A stretch of 11,062 nucleotides of DNA from an uncultured Flavobacteriales bacterium (lineage in GTDB: Bacteria > Bacteroidota > Bacteroidia > Flavobacteriales > Schleiferiaceae): contig CAIJMB010000179.1 of assembly GCA_903821715.1 (NCBI GenBank), positions 1 to 11,062 on the forward strand, read 5' to 3'. Position 1 is the stretch's first letter. Every line of letters begins with the position of its first letter. Below the pieces are notes generated by a model, which ran no database searches, was not told where the DNA came from, and saw only the letters and a program-made list of their open reading frames with translations. Positions 1 through 7,158 of this stretch are shown in pieces. Made by a program: the position numbers and the translations under genes.

Positions 1-230
1 CACGGTCAATTACTAGCGCTTGGTACATGTAAGTTGTTTGAAGCATGAAGGTACAAAAACCGAGGGATTGCCAACGGGCCCGACTAACGAATGCCAACGA
101 ATATTTTACCTCCATCTGGTTCGAGAGGCGAGCATTTATTTGCGATTTCGTAATTTGAACGCTTCAATAAATAAATGATCTTCAACCCTTGCAATCCAAT
201 AATTTTACTGTAACCACCTAACAATCAACA
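1..230. other. AT-rich stretch with no supported gene
   Basis: No convincing coding region was seen on either strand. On the minus strand a short reading frame starts with ATG at 46 and stays open for 15 codons to the window edge. It is preceded by TTG (79-77) and, 18 bases later, TACCTTCA, which loosely resembles a Bacteroidota promoter. It could be the first codons of a gene lying to the left, but 15 codons are too few to judge. The base composition is more AT-rich than the genes to the right, as expected for intergenic DNA. Confidence 0.4.
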
Positions 231-258
231 AAAAACCCCACCATCACTGGCGGGGTTT
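231..258 (-). terminator. Rho-independent terminator of tRNA-Asn
   Basis: A 10-bp stem (234-243 with 248-257, one G-T pair when read on the minus strand) closes a 4-base loop. On the minus strand it is followed directly by a run of T (TTTTTTG). It begins about 7 bases after the end of the tRNA-Asn, so it should end that transcript. Confidence 0.8.
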
Positions 259-264
259 GTGGGG

Positions 265-338
265 CTCCTCCTGCTGGACTTGAACCAGCGACCCTCTGAT
301 TAACAGTCAGATGCTCTAACCAACTGAGCTAAGGAGGA
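265..338 (-). tRNA. tRNA-Asn (anticodon GTT)
   Basis: The minus strand folds into a full cloverleaf of 74 nt. The acceptor stem is TCCTCCT paired with AGGAGGA (338-332 and 272-266), with discriminator G at 265. The D arm contains GCTCAGTTGGTTAGAGC. The anticodon stem TCTGA/TCAGA encloses CTGTTAA, giving anticodon GTT (Asn). The T arm is GCTGG-TTCAAGT-CCAGC. The 3' CCA is not encoded (the next bases are CCC), so it must be added after transcription. The gene has its own terminator just downstream and is divergent from the pfkB-family gene. Confidence 0.97.
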
Positions 339-358
339 ATTTCCTGTAAAAAGGGCTG

Positions 359-385
359 CAATAATACGACGCGCCAGCCATCCAA
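359..385 (-). promoter_or_regulatory. Possible promoter of tRNA-Asn
   Basis: Read on the minus strand, TTG (385-383) is followed after 16 bases by TATTATTG (366-359), close to the Bacteroidota TTG / TAnnTTTG pair. The -7 element ends 20 bases before the mature tRNA 5' end. The spacing is one base shorter than the usual 17-23 and the -7 element has one mismatch. Confidence 0.35.
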
Positions 386-403
386 GCAAGAGCAGATGGC
401 CGG

Positions 404-411
404 TATCTTTG
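404..411 (+). promoter_or_regulatory. -7 element (TATCTTTG) of the pfkB-family operon
   Basis: TATCTTTG matches the Bacteroidota -7 consensus TAnnTTTG exactly and lies 19 bases before the ATG at 431. The implied transcript would have a leader of roughly 10-15 nt. No clear -33 TTG is visible at the usual distance, and there is no Shine-Dalgarno sequence before the ATG. Confidence 0.6.
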
Positions 412-430
412 CCAGCAAAACCTACAAATC

Positions 431-1345
431 ATGAGTGTACTGGTAATTGGCACGGTTGCCTACGACGGACTAGAGACCCCATTCGGGGTTCGCGAACGAA
501 TCCTTGGCGGATCTGCCACCTACATTGGCCTGAGTGCGAGCTACTTGACTAAACCTGTACACCTGGTTTCGGTGGTTGGAGAAGACTTTGAGCAAGCTCA
601 CATCGACATGCTCAACCGCCACAACGTTCGCACCGAGGGACTTGAAGTAATGGCCGGCCAAAAGACGTTTTTCTGGAAGGGCAAGTACCACCTGGACATG
701 AACAGCCGCGATACGTTGGACACCCAGCTCAACGTACTTGAGCATTTTAACCCAAAAGTTCCGGATTCCGCCAAAAATTGCGACGTGCTGATGCTCGGCA
801 ACCTGGTTCCGGCGATTCAGATGAGTGTGGTGGAACAGCTTCCGACCCGACCCAAGTTGGTGGTGATGGACACCATGAACCTGTGGATTGAAAACACGCC
901 CGACGACCTGCGCAAAATGCTGACCAAGGTGGATGTGCTGACCGTGAACGACGAAGAAGCGCGTCAGCTCAGCGGCGAGCACAACCTCGTCAAGGCGGCC
1001 CGCGCCATCCGCGCAATGGGGCCCAAAATTCTCATCCTGAAAAAGGGCGAGCACGGCGCGTTGCTGTTCGGCGAGAATGATGAGATCTTCTTTGCTCCGG
1101 CGCTTCCGTTGGCCGACGTGGTTGACCCCACTGGTGCAGGCGACACGTTTGCGGGCGGATTTGTGGGCTACCTCGACAGCGTGGGCGACTACAGCTTCGA
1201 CAGCATGAAGCGCGGACTCATGTACGCCGCGACCATGGCCAGCTTCTGTGTGGAAGCCTTTGGCCCCGAGCGCATGATGGATTTGACCGAGGAGGCCATT
1301 CGCGCCCGCCGTGCCGACTTCTCACAGCTGATTCAAGTAGGCTAA
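431..1345 (+). CDS. PfkB/ribokinase-family carbohydrate or nucleoside kinase
   Basis: A 304-residue cytoplasmic kinase of the PfkB (ribokinase) superfamily, which transfers phosphate from ATP to a sugar or nucleoside hydroxyl. The N-terminal signature with its glycine pair is at GGSATY (26-31). The C-terminal signature DPTGAGDTFAGGF spans 232-244; its GAGD (235-238) forms the anion hole and D238 is the expected catalytic base. TVNDEEARQL (171-180) and the strand ending LKKGEHG (203-209) are also typical. The length is normal for the family. The ATG at 431 follows a perfect -7 element at 404-411. The gene is first in a two-gene operon with the S4-domain protein 3 bases downstream. Family membership is secure; the substrate cannot be read from the sequence (ribokinase-, adenosine kinase- or 2-keto-3-deoxygluconate kinase-like are all possible). 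Confidence 0.93.
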   Translation: MSVLVIGTVAYDGLETPFGVRERILGGSATYIGLSASYLTKPVHLVSVVGEDFEQAHIDMLNRHNVRTEGLEVMAGQKTFFWKGKYHLDMNSRDTLDTQLNVLEHFNPKVPDSAKNCDVLMLGNLVPAIQMSVVEQLPTRPKLVVMDTMNLWIENTPDDLRKMLTKVDVLTVNDEEARQLSGEHNLVKAARAIRAMGPKILILKKGEHGALLFGENDEIFFAPALPLADVVDPTGAGDTFAGGFVGYLDSVGDYSFDSMKRGLMYAATMASFCVEAFGPERMMDLTEEAIRARRADFSQLIQVG

Positions 1346-1348
1346 GCC

Positions 1349-1714
1349 GTGCGGGCCGACGTCTATTTGTGGGCGGTTCGGCTCTTTAAAACCCGCGCAA
1401 CCGCTGCCGAGGCGCTGCGTTCGGGTCAGGTCAGCATCGGCGGAACCGAGATCAAAGCCAGCCGCGACGTCAAGCCGGGCGAAGTGCTGGTGCTGCGTCG
1501 AACGGGATATCAACAGCATTTTGAAATTCTAGGGCTTCCGAGGACTCGCGTTAGTGCTTCCTTAGTTTCTGGCCTACTGCGTGAGGTTACGCCGCCCGAG
1601 GAGCGTGAACGCCGTGAGCTTTGGGAATTTGCCCAGCGCGCGTCAGCGGGTTACGGGGGATTGGGCCGACCGACCAAAAAAGATCGCCGCGATCTGTCCG
1701 ACTTTATGGAATAA
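1349..1714 (+). CDS. S4-domain RNA-binding protein, HslR/Hsp15 family
   Basis: A small basic protein of 121 residues with an S4 RNA-binding fold at about 1-60 (DVYLWAVRLFKTRATAAEAL, then a SGQVSIGG turn). The charged tail ending GRPTKKDRRDLSDF is characteristic of the Hsp15/HslR family. In E. coli, Hsp15 binds 50S subunits carrying stalled peptidyl-tRNA and helps recycle them; that role here is inferred from family membership. The start is GTG at 1349, 3 bases after the stop of the kinase gene, so translation is probably coupled. No nearby ATG would keep the conserved N-terminus. The gene ends just before a strong hairpin. Confidence 0.88.
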   Translation: MRADVYLWAVRLFKTRATAAEALRSGQVSIGGTEIKASRDVKPGEVLVLRRTGYQQHFEILGLPRTRVSASLVSGLLREVTPPEERERRELWEFAQRASAGYGGLGRPTKKDRRDLSDFME

Positions 1715-1740
1715 AAAAAGCCGCCCCGTGAGGGGCGGCT
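1712..1740 (-). terminator. Terminator of the TonB-dependent receptor, shared by convergent genes
   Basis: A perfect 9-bp GC-rich stem (1719-1727 with 1732-1740) closes a GTGA loop. On the minus strand it is followed by seven T (1719-1713), a classic intrinsic terminator 22 bases after the receptor stop codon. On the plus strand the hairpin is followed by TCGCATTT, which is weaker, but it may still serve the S4 gene that stops at 1714. Confidence 0.88.
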
Positions 1741-1761
1741 TCGCATTTAAACCGGTACGGC

Positions 1762-4700
1762 TTAGTTAAAGCTGTAGCGAATGCCAATCTGTGCTTGCCA
1801 TACGTCACCAAGAGTAACGCTCGGATCGTAGATCTCCGTGCGCAGTTCACCGGCAGTGCGGGTAAACTGGTACTTGTATTCGCCGTCAACTTTGGCGTAG
1901 GTAAGCGGACGGGTCATTACGACGCGGTCGCTTACACCCCAGCTGCTATTGAACATGTTTCCGATGTTGTAAAAGTCGGCGCGGAGTTGCAGATTCTGCT
2001 TCTTACCACCCACTTTCACGCTGAAGTCCTGAACCAGGTTCAAGTCAAACAAGTTCAACCAAGGGAGTACCAAAGCGTTGCGCTCAGAGAACTGGCCACG
2101 GATGCTGTTGAGGTACGTGTTGCTAGTGATGTAGCTTTCAAATGCAGCTTTCTGGTCGGCAGCCGTGAAGAGTACGGTGCCGCTGCTCACGATGTCAGCG
2201 AAATCCATTGCGTCAAGCTCTGTTGCAGTCGGAACATAGAGGAGGTCGTTTGCGGCAAGTAAGTCGCCGTTAAGGTCTCCGATTACACTGAATGAAGCGC
2301 GGCCTTGGTTGTAACCTTGATAGAACAAGCTCACGGTTGTAGCGGCGTTCTTACCCCAGTTTTTGCGGTAGCTACCAGCTGCGATGGCACGGTGACGCTG
2401 GTCGAAGTCGCTGTACGAAAGACCCGCATGGTTGTTGCCGTTCACTGTCAGTTGGTCGCGCCATGATGAGTAGGCAATCGATCCTCCGGTCATGATATCC
2501 TTGGCTTCGCCAAAGTTATAGGCCGACATGAAGTACCATCCGTTGCTAAACTGCTTTTCAAGCTTAGTGGTCAAGCTGTATGAGAAGCCTTTGTTCGTGT
2601 TCGCTAAAACAATAGCATCAGTGATGCTACCGTTAATGCGCATTCCACCGTTTGAGTTTGCAAACACGTCGCGGCCGTCATCGGTGCGCGTACCTGTAGT
2701 AGCGGTTTGGTTGGCGTTGTAGTAGTAAATGTTATTTACTGTCTTGCTGAAGATGCCCTCGAGGCTCAGCACAAACTCCTTTGGAAGCTGGAAGTCAACC
2801 GCAAGGTTGTTGCGCCAGGTTTGTGGGAACTTGAAACCGCGTTCTGTCAACGCCAAGGCGTAGGATGAAGGCAGAGTAGGGTTCGATGGAATGTGGGCAG
2901 TAACGTCGTCGGTGAAGGCGAAGTCGGTGGTGTTGTCTTGACGGATTGAACCGGTCAAAACACCATTGTTGCCCACTTGGTTGCTCAACCACACGAAGGG
3001 AGGACGGCCGCTGAACAGGCCTGTTCCGCCGCGCACTTGAATGCTGCGGTCGCCCTTAACATCGTAGTTGAAACCAATGCGCGGAGAAATCAATGGATTG
3101 GTCTTAGGCAATTCGCTTGTGTTGAAGGTTACGCTGTCTCCGTTGGGGTTCATAAACTTCATGTCGTTCACGAGGGCGTTTTCGCGCGCCGTGTTGCCGA
3201 ACATGGGCACGTCAATGCGCGCGCCTACGGTTACTTTCAGCTTGTCATCCATAGCGCTGATAACATCCTGGATGTACGCGCCTGGCATCATCACGCGGGT
3301 TGTCGCCGTGGGCAATGCGCCCTCTTCAAGAGCAGAGTAGGTCAACGCATAGCGGCGAAGTTCAAGCGTATCGGCACCGGGCGCTCCGTTTACGACATCT
3401 TTGAAGTCCTGGAGGCTGTTGAACACATACTGACCGTAGTACGTCGGGGTGAATGTGTTGTCGAATTTGAAGGCTTCGAAGTTCAGACCTGCGGTCACCG
3501 TGTGGTTGCCGTTGTAGTAGGTCAGGTTGTTTTGAATCTGGAACGTGTTCGTATTCAGAATGTTGTTTGGCGTGAACGGCTCGTAACCAAATGACATGTA
3601 GGTGCGGCCTTCTTCCATGATGTCTACCAATGGGAACACGCCGTTATCGTAGCGTCCGCCCGTAGCACGGCTGCTGCGGAAGTCGCGGTTCGCGGTGAAT
3701 CCCATTTGGAACTGATTGCTCAACTTGTTGCTAACGCGTGTGTTGAGTTCGCCAATGGTTGAGAAGATGTTGTTATTGATGACATAGTTCGTGCCCTGGA
3801 AGTTCAAGGCGTCAAGGGTACCGTTGCGGTTACCGCTCACGACGCCCGAGTTGCTCGAAAGTACATCGCGGTAGGACTTCAGGTAGTTGACGCGAATCCA
3901 CGCTTTGTTCTTGTCGTTGAGGTTGAAGTCAAACTTAGCCAAGATCTTGTCGCTGTAGGTTTCGTTGCTGTAGTTCTCGAACGCCCCAGGGTTGTAGTTG
4001 AACTTATTGATGAGCAGGTTGCGCACGTCTTCGAGGTCGCTGCGCAGTACGCGGGTCTCGTTAAGATCGGTCGTACCGTCGTTGTTGTTGGCCGTGAACA
4101 AGGTTGCGGGGTCAATGCGACGCTCACCTTCGGCGTTCAAGAAGAAGAAGATTTTGTCTTTTTTAATCGGACCTCCAACGCGGAATCCGAACTGGTTAAC
4201 AGCAAAATCATTGATTTTCAGACCGCTTCCGGTTTTAACGCCGTCCTTGTCGAGGTACGTCACGGTGTCTCCGCGGAAGTTTTGGTTCCGCGTATTGTAA
4301 AAGACTGAAGCACTTACTTCATTGCCACCTGAACGTGTGATGGCGTTGATGCCTGCTCCGGTGAATCCACCTTGACGAACGTCATAAGGAGCGATGTTCA
4401 CTTGAACTTCTTCGATTGCATCAAGTGAAATCGGTGAAGAGTTTGTCTGACCACCTGGTCCTGAGGCAAGTCCAAAGCTGTTGTTAAAGATGGAACCGTC
4501 AATAGTCAAGTTGTTGAATCGGCTATCTGCGCCAGCAAACGACACTCCTGAACCCGCAGTTGAAGCAACCGATGAGGGGCGGCTTTGGGGGGTCAAACGG
4601 GTAAAGTCATTAAGCGAGCGGCTAAACGTTGGTAGCGTGTTGAGGGCCTCAACCTTTACGTTGGTGGCGGCGCCCGTGCGCTGAGAATTTAAGATCTCAT

Positions 4701-5076
4701 TTTTAGTCGCAACGATCTCAACTTCGCCAAGAGTGGTATTTTTCATACCCACAGTGACATTGAGTCGAAGGGATTGACCAAGGCTTAGGTAAATGCCGCC
4801 GAGCTCTTCGTTTCCAGTGCCCGAAGTGACATCAATTGTATATGGTCCACCGATGCGAAGACCGTCTATCGCATAGCGGCCACTGTTATCCGTCATCGCT
4901 GTGTAGCGGCTACCGGTTGGCTGGTGAACAACGACCACTTTTGCGTCGTTGACCTCCTGGCCTGATTGACTTACCACACGACCATTGATCGACGCAGTAG
5001 TTACGTTTTGCGCACTCAATGTGACCGAAGCCAAAGCAAGTACCAAAGCGAAGAAATTGGTGATTTTTAATTTCAT
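1762..5076 (-). CDS. Oar-like TonB-dependent outer-membrane receptor with carboxypeptidase-regulatory-like domain
   Basis: A large outer-membrane protein of 1104 residues. A signal peptide (about 1-22, cleavage probably after LSA, leaving Gln first) is followed by a CarboxypepD_reg-like beta-sandwich (about 28-110). A TonB-box-like LGEVEIVA lies at 116-123. The plug domain (about 125-250) includes SLDAIEEVQV (217-226) and the GAGINAITRSGGNE stretch (240-253) typical of Oar-type receptors. The rest is a long beta-barrel rich in aromatic and Asn/Gly residues, ending in RYSFN, an outer-membrane terminal strand. TonB-dependent receptors import large or scarce substrates using TonB-ExbBD energy. 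No SusD-type lipoprotein gene follows, so this is not a SusC/D pair. Family members have been linked to adhesion, peptide and protein uptake; the ligand here is unknown. The -7 element at 5100-5093 supports the ATG at 5076. It is a single-gene unit with its own terminator. Confidence 0.93.
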   Translation of the reverse strand: MKLKITNFFALVLALASVTLSAQNVTTASINGRVVSQSGQEVNDAKVVVVHQPTGSRYTAMTDNSGRYAIDGLRIGGPYTIDVTSGTGNEELGGIYLSLGQSLRLNVTVGMKNTTLGEVEIVATKNEILNSQRTGAATNVKVEALNTLPTFSRSLNDFTRLTPQSRPSSVASTAGSGVSFAGADSRFNNLTIDGSIFNNSFGLASGPGGQTNSSPISLDAIEEVQVNIAPYDVRQGGFTGAGINAITRSGGNEVSASVFYNTRNQNFRGDTVTYLDKDGVKTGSGLKINDFAVNQFGFRVGGPIKKDKIFFFLNAEGERRIDPATLFTANNNDGTTDLNETRVLRSDLEDVRNLLINKFNYNPGAFENYSNETYSDKILAKFDFNLNDKNKAWIRVNYLKSYRDVLSSNSGVVSGNRNGTLDALNFQGTNYVINNNIFSTIGELNTRVSNKLSNQFQMGFTANRDFRSSRATGGRYDNGVFPLVDIMEEGRTYMSFGYEPFTPNNILNTNTFQIQNNLTYYNGNHTVTAGLNFEAFKFDNTFTPTYYGQYVFNSLQDFKDVVNGAPGADTLELRRYALTYSALEEGALPTATTRVMMPGAYIQDVISAMDDKLKVTVGARIDVPMFGNTARENALVNDMKFMNPNGDSVTFNTSELPKTNPLISPRIGFNYDVKGDRSIQVRGGTGLFSGRPPFVWLSNQVGNNGVLTGSIRQDNTTDFAFTDDVTAHIPSNPTLPSSYALALTERGFKFPQTWRNNLAVDFQLPKEFVLSLEGIFSKTVNNIYYYNANQTATTGTRTDDGRDVFANSNGGMRINGSITDAIVLANTNKGFSYSLTTKLEKQFSNGWYFMSAYNFGEAKDIMTGGSIAYSSWRDQLTVNGNNHAGLSYSDFDQRHRAIAAGSYRKNWGKNAATTVSLFYQGYNQGRASFSVIGDLNGDLLAANDLLYVPTATELDAMDFADIVSSGTVLFTAADQKAAFESYITSNTYLNSIRGQFSERNALVLPWLNLFDLNLVQDFSVKVGGKKQNLQLRADFYNIGNMFNSSWGVSDRVVMTRPLTYAKVDGEYKYQFTRTAGELRTEIYDPSVTLGDVWQAQIGIRYSFN

Positions 5077-5086
5077 GTTCTGAGAA

Positions 5087-5121
5087 TTTGTACAAAACTA
5101 GTTATTGCCGGTATAAGTTTG
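5087..5121 (+). promoter_or_regulatory. Candidate plus-strand promoter TTTG-N23-TAAGTTTG
   Basis: TAAGTTTG (5114-5121) is a perfect -7 match on the plus strand, with TTTG at 5087-5090, 23 bases upstream (the far end of the accepted 17-23 range). It overlaps the receptor promoter on the opposite strand, so the two would diverge. No recognised plus-strand gene follows; the transcript would end at the hairpin at 5229-5257. Confidence 0.35.
5093..5100 (-). promoter_or_regulatory. -7 element (TAGTTTTG) of the TonB-dependent receptor gene
   Basis: On the minus strand TAGTTTTG matches TAnnTTTG exactly and ends 16 bases before the receptor ATG. The implied leader is about 10 nt, has no purine-rich Shine-Dalgarno sequence and is AT-rich, as usual in Bacteroidota. 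No TTG was seen at -33 spacing. Confidence 0.55.
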
Positions 5122-5126
5122 GTTAA

Positions 5127-5254
5127 ATGAATGTTAAGTGCACGCCCCATAATTAATTGTAATTCAACAATTAAGAACGATTCGACATATCCCAATCGTT
5201 TCATTCTATTTAAAGTAGCGCGCAGGGCATCCGGGTATAACCGGATTTTACTTT
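5127..5254 (+). ncRNA. Candidate small RNA between the receptor and biotin-carrier genes
   Basis: This gap has a consensus -7 element at its left end and a terminator-like hairpin with a downstream T tract at its right end, both on the plus strand, although no plus-strand gene is present. The predicted transcript is about 125-130 nt. A reading frame starting at 5131 runs through the hairpin and far into the opposite-strand biotin-carrier gene, so it is probably not coding. No known RNA family is recognised. This is an inference from signals only. Confidence 0.25.
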
Positions 5255-5257
5255 TTT
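5229..5257 (+). terminator. Plus-strand intrinsic terminator-like hairpin
   Basis: ATCCGG (5229-5234) pairs with CCGGAT (5241-5246) around a 6-base loop. It is followed on the plus strand by TTTACTTTTTT (5247-5257). On the minus strand the hairpin is preceded by A residues and followed by a GC-rich sequence, so it does not look like a terminator for the biotin-carrier gene, whose stop codon (5258-5256) overlaps the T tract. Confidence 0.5.
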
Positions 5258-5726
5258 ACACGAAGCGCAGCAGGGGGGCGCCCTTCTCAACCGCCTGTCC
5301 CGCCGTGACGAACACCTCGGCGACTTGGCCGGCGGCCGGGCTCTTGAGGTTGTTTTCCATCTTCATGGCCTCGAGCACGAGCAGGGTTTGACCTTGTTCG
5401 ACCTCGGAACCTTCGGTGGCATCCACCCGCAGCACGAGGCCGGGCATCGGAGCCACTAGTACGTCAAGGCCTTTGGCGGTCGTGGCGGCCATTCCGAGCT
5501 CGTCGAGCAGGGCGTCGATGGGGCGAAGCGAGCGAACCTCGTGCACGTCTCCGTCGATCCACCATGCAGAACGCTTGGCGGCCGGCTCGTACGAAACGAG
5601 AAAGGCGGTTTTGGTAACGGTTCCGCGCTGAATGCGAAACTCGCGGCCCTCAATATGCTGTATGGTCCAGCCCTCGAGGTCGTGGGGGAAGCTAAACTGC
5701 TGGGTTCCGACGTGGTGCGTACGCAT
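5256..5726 (-). CDS. Biotin carboxyl carrier protein (biotin/lipoyl attachment domain)
   Basis: A 156-residue cytoplasmic carrier protein. The C-terminal half (about 87-156) is a biotinyl domain: APMPGLVLRVDATEGSEVEQ (92-111), then the biotinylation motif EAMKMEN (119-125) with K122 as the modified lysine, then the second half-barrel ending in GAPLLRF. The N-terminal 80 residues form a variable region seen in stand-alone carrier subunits of acyl-CoA carboxylases. The protein carries carboxybiotin between a biotin carboxylase and a carboxyltransferase. Neither partner is encoded in this window, so whether it serves acetyl-, propionyl- or methylcrotonyl-CoA carboxylase is open. The ATG at 5726 sits only 4 bases after a -7-like element (5738-5731), suggesting a leaderless mRNA. 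It is divergent from the site-2 protease gene. Confidence 0.9.
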   Translation of the reverse strand: MRTHHVGTQQFSFPHDLEGWTIQHIEGREFRIQRGTVTKTAFLVSYEPAAKRSAWWIDGDVHEVRSLRPIDALLDELGMAATTAKGLDVLVAPMPGLVLRVDATEGSEVEQGQTLLVLEAMKMENNLKSPAAGQVAEVFVTAGQAVEKGAPLLRFV

Positions 5727-5730
5727 TCCC

Positions 5731-5738
5731 TAAAAGTA
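5731..5738 (-). promoter_or_regulatory. -7-like element (TACTTTTA) of the biotin-carrier gene
   Basis: Read on the minus strand this is TACTTTTA, one mismatch from TAnnTTTG. Only 4 bases separate it from the ATG at 5726, the same geometry as at the LpxH-like gene. Transcription would start at or next to the start codon. No -33 element was identified. Confidence 0.45.
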
Positions 5739-5756
5739 CGGCAGGCACGATGGTTG

Positions 5757-5764
5757 TACCTTTG
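5757..5764 (+). promoter_or_regulatory. -7 element (TACCTTTG) of the rseP-like gene
   Basis: TACCTTTG is an exact match to TAnnTTTG and lies 8 bases before the ATG at 5773. This leaves a leader of only about 0-4 nt and no room for a Shine-Dalgarno sequence. No -33 TTG was seen at the expected distance. Confidence 0.6.
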
Positions 5765-5772
5765 CCGCCGCT

Positions 5773-7092
5773 ATGTTGATTCAAATTTCGCAGTTCATTC
5801 TCGGACTCTCGCTGCTTGTGGTGCTCCACGAGCTGGGCCACTTTATTCCGGCCGTCGCCTTTCGCACCCGTGTCGAGAAGTTTTACCTTTTTTTCAACCC
5901 GTGGTTTTCGCTCTTTAAAACCAACATTCGCGGAACCGAAGTCGGAATCGGCTGGCTGCCCCTCGGCGGATACGTCAAGATTGCCGGCATGGTCGACGAG
6001 TCCATGGACACCGAAGGCCTGGCCGAAGAGCCCAAGCCCTACGAGTACCGCAGCAAGAAGCCCTGGCAGCGCCTCATCATCATTTTGGGCGGAGTCACCG
6101 TGAACTTCATCGTCGCGGTTGCCATTTATGCCGGTATGGGCGCCTACTACGGCGAAAAGTACGTGGATACGGCCGACCTCAAGGGCGGCGTGTGGGCCAC
6201 CCCCGTCGCGCAGTCCATGGGAATGAAGTCGGGCGACGTTCCGGTCGCAGTGGGCGGACGCGAAATCGCGCGCTTCGACGAAGTCAGCGTCGAAATGCTG
6301 CTCGGTTCGGGGTCTAGCCTTACTGTGCTCCGCGATGGTGAGCGCGTGGATTTGCCCATTACTCAAGCGTTTGTGGCCAAGGCCATCGAAGAAAAGACCC
6401 CGTGGATGTTTCCGCGCGTGCCCTACGTCGTTAAAGAATTTGCGACCGGCAGCCCCGCCGAGAAGGCCGGAATGGCCAAGGGCGACGCCCTCGTGGCACT
6501 TAATGGAGAATCACTCACCTACTTTGACGAGTACCTCGAGCGGATTCCGGACCTGGCCGGCCAAGCCGTGACAATTACCGTGGACCGCGACGGCGAGCGC
6601 GTCGACTTACCAGTGACCGTGAGTGACGAAGGCAAAATTGGAGTCTACTACCAAGACAACCTGGCAGAATTCTTCCCCGTAAAGACCGAGACCCATGATG
6701 GCCTTTCGGCCCTACCATACGGATGGAACCGCGCCGTCTCAACCCTCTCGTCCTACGCGCGCCAGATCAAGTTGATGTTTCAGCCCGAGACCGGAGCCTA
6801 CAAAGAGGCCGGCGGCTTTCTCACCATCTTAAAGCAGTACCCGAGCACCTGGGATTGGGAGCATTTTTGGGGCTTTACCGCCTTTTTGAGTCTCGCTCTC
6901 GCGTTCTTGAACGTACTTCCGATTCCAGCTTTGGACGGAGGCCACGCCGTGTTCGCCATCATCGAGTGGGTCACCGGCCGCGCTCCAAGCACCCGCGTGA
7001 TGGAGGTCGCCCAAATGATCGGTTTCTTCCTGCTCCTGGCCCTGTTTGTGCTGGCGAACGGAAACGATTTGTTTAAGGCTTTGGGGCTGTAG
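5773..7092 (+). CDS. rseP: RseP-like site-2 membrane metalloprotease (M50 family) with tandem PDZ region
   Basis: A 439-residue inner-membrane zinc protease that cuts substrates within the membrane. The zinc-binding HELGH (19-23) lies in the first membrane helix. WLPLGGYVKIAGM follows a loop, and a second helix lies at about 100-117. Two PDZ-like segments occupy roughly 130-300 (the clearer one around ATGSPAEKAGMAKGDALVALNG). The conserved NVLPIPALDGGH (380-391) supplies the third zinc ligand in LDG (D388). A last helix lies at about 410-427. Length and domain order match RseP/RasP. In other bacteria RseP cleaves anti-sigma factors and leftover signal peptides; no sigma/anti-sigma pair is present here, so the substrate is unknown. 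The start is set by the motif distance and by a -7 element 8 bases upstream. Confidence 0.95.
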   Translation: MLIQISQFILGLSLLVVLHELGHFIPAVAFRTRVEKFYLFFNPWFSLFKTNIRGTEVGIGWLPLGGYVKIAGMVDESMDTEGLAEEPKPYEYRSKKPWQRLIIILGGVTVNFIVAVAIYAGMGAYYGEKYVDTADLKGGVWATPVAQSMGMKSGDVPVAVGGREIARFDEVSVEMLLGSGSSLTVLRDGERVDLPITQAFVAKAIEEKTPWMFPRVPYVVKEFATGSPAEKAGMAKGDALVALNGESLTYFDEYLERIPDLAGQAVTITVDRDGERVDLPVTVSDEGKIGVYYQDNLAEFFPVKTETHDGLSALPYGWNRAVSTLSSYARQIKLMFQPETGAYKEAGGFLTILKQYPSTWDWEHFWGFTAFLSLALAFLNVLPIPALDGGHAVFAIIEWVTGRAPSTRVMEVAQMIGFFLLLALFVLANGNDLFKALGL

Positions 7093-7158
7093 CGCAGCGG
7101 AGCTGCGCGTAACTAGTTACTGGCTGCTGGTTTCCGGTTACTAGGAACAAGAAACCAG
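7092..7158. repeat. Cluster of palindromes in the rseP-zip gap
   Basis: Three inverted repeats lie in a row. GCGCAGC-GGA-GCTGCGC (7092-7108) overlaps the rseP stop. It is followed at once by the perfect palindrome GTAACTAGTTAC (7109-7120). Then CTGGTTTC (7127-7134) pairs with GAAACCAG (7151-7158) across 16 bases. The right arm runs into imperfect direct copies of (A)GAAACC/GAAACG (7151-7170). No T tract follows on the plus strand, so a simple terminator for rseP is unlikely. It may be a REP-like intergenic repeat; only one copy is visible here. Confidence 0.5.

Noticed and set aside
470..1054. Minus-strand 194-residue open frame opposite the kinase
   Set aside because: It lies wholly inside the PfkB gene, whose conserved motifs are in the plus frame, and its His/Gln/Val-rich translation matches no family.
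2977..3594. Plus-strand 205-residue open frame inside the receptor gene
   Set aside because: Antisense to the barrel of the TonB-dependent receptor, with no start signal and an unnatural composition; the receptor frame is continuous and family-typical.
1762..5076. Receptor as the SusC half of a polysaccharide-utilisation locus
   Set aside because: No SusD-type lipoprotein, glycosidase or regulator is adjacent, and the plug motifs are Oar-like.
5131..5391. Plus-strand 86-residue open frame starting in the receptor/biotin-carrier gap
   Set aside because: It reads straight through a terminator-like hairpin and ends deep in the opposite-strand carrier gene; no similarity is recognisable.
5692..6366. 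Minus-strand 224-residue open frame over the start of rseP
   Set aside because: It opposes the HELGH region of the site-2 protease and overlaps the biotin-carrier start; no recognisable domain.
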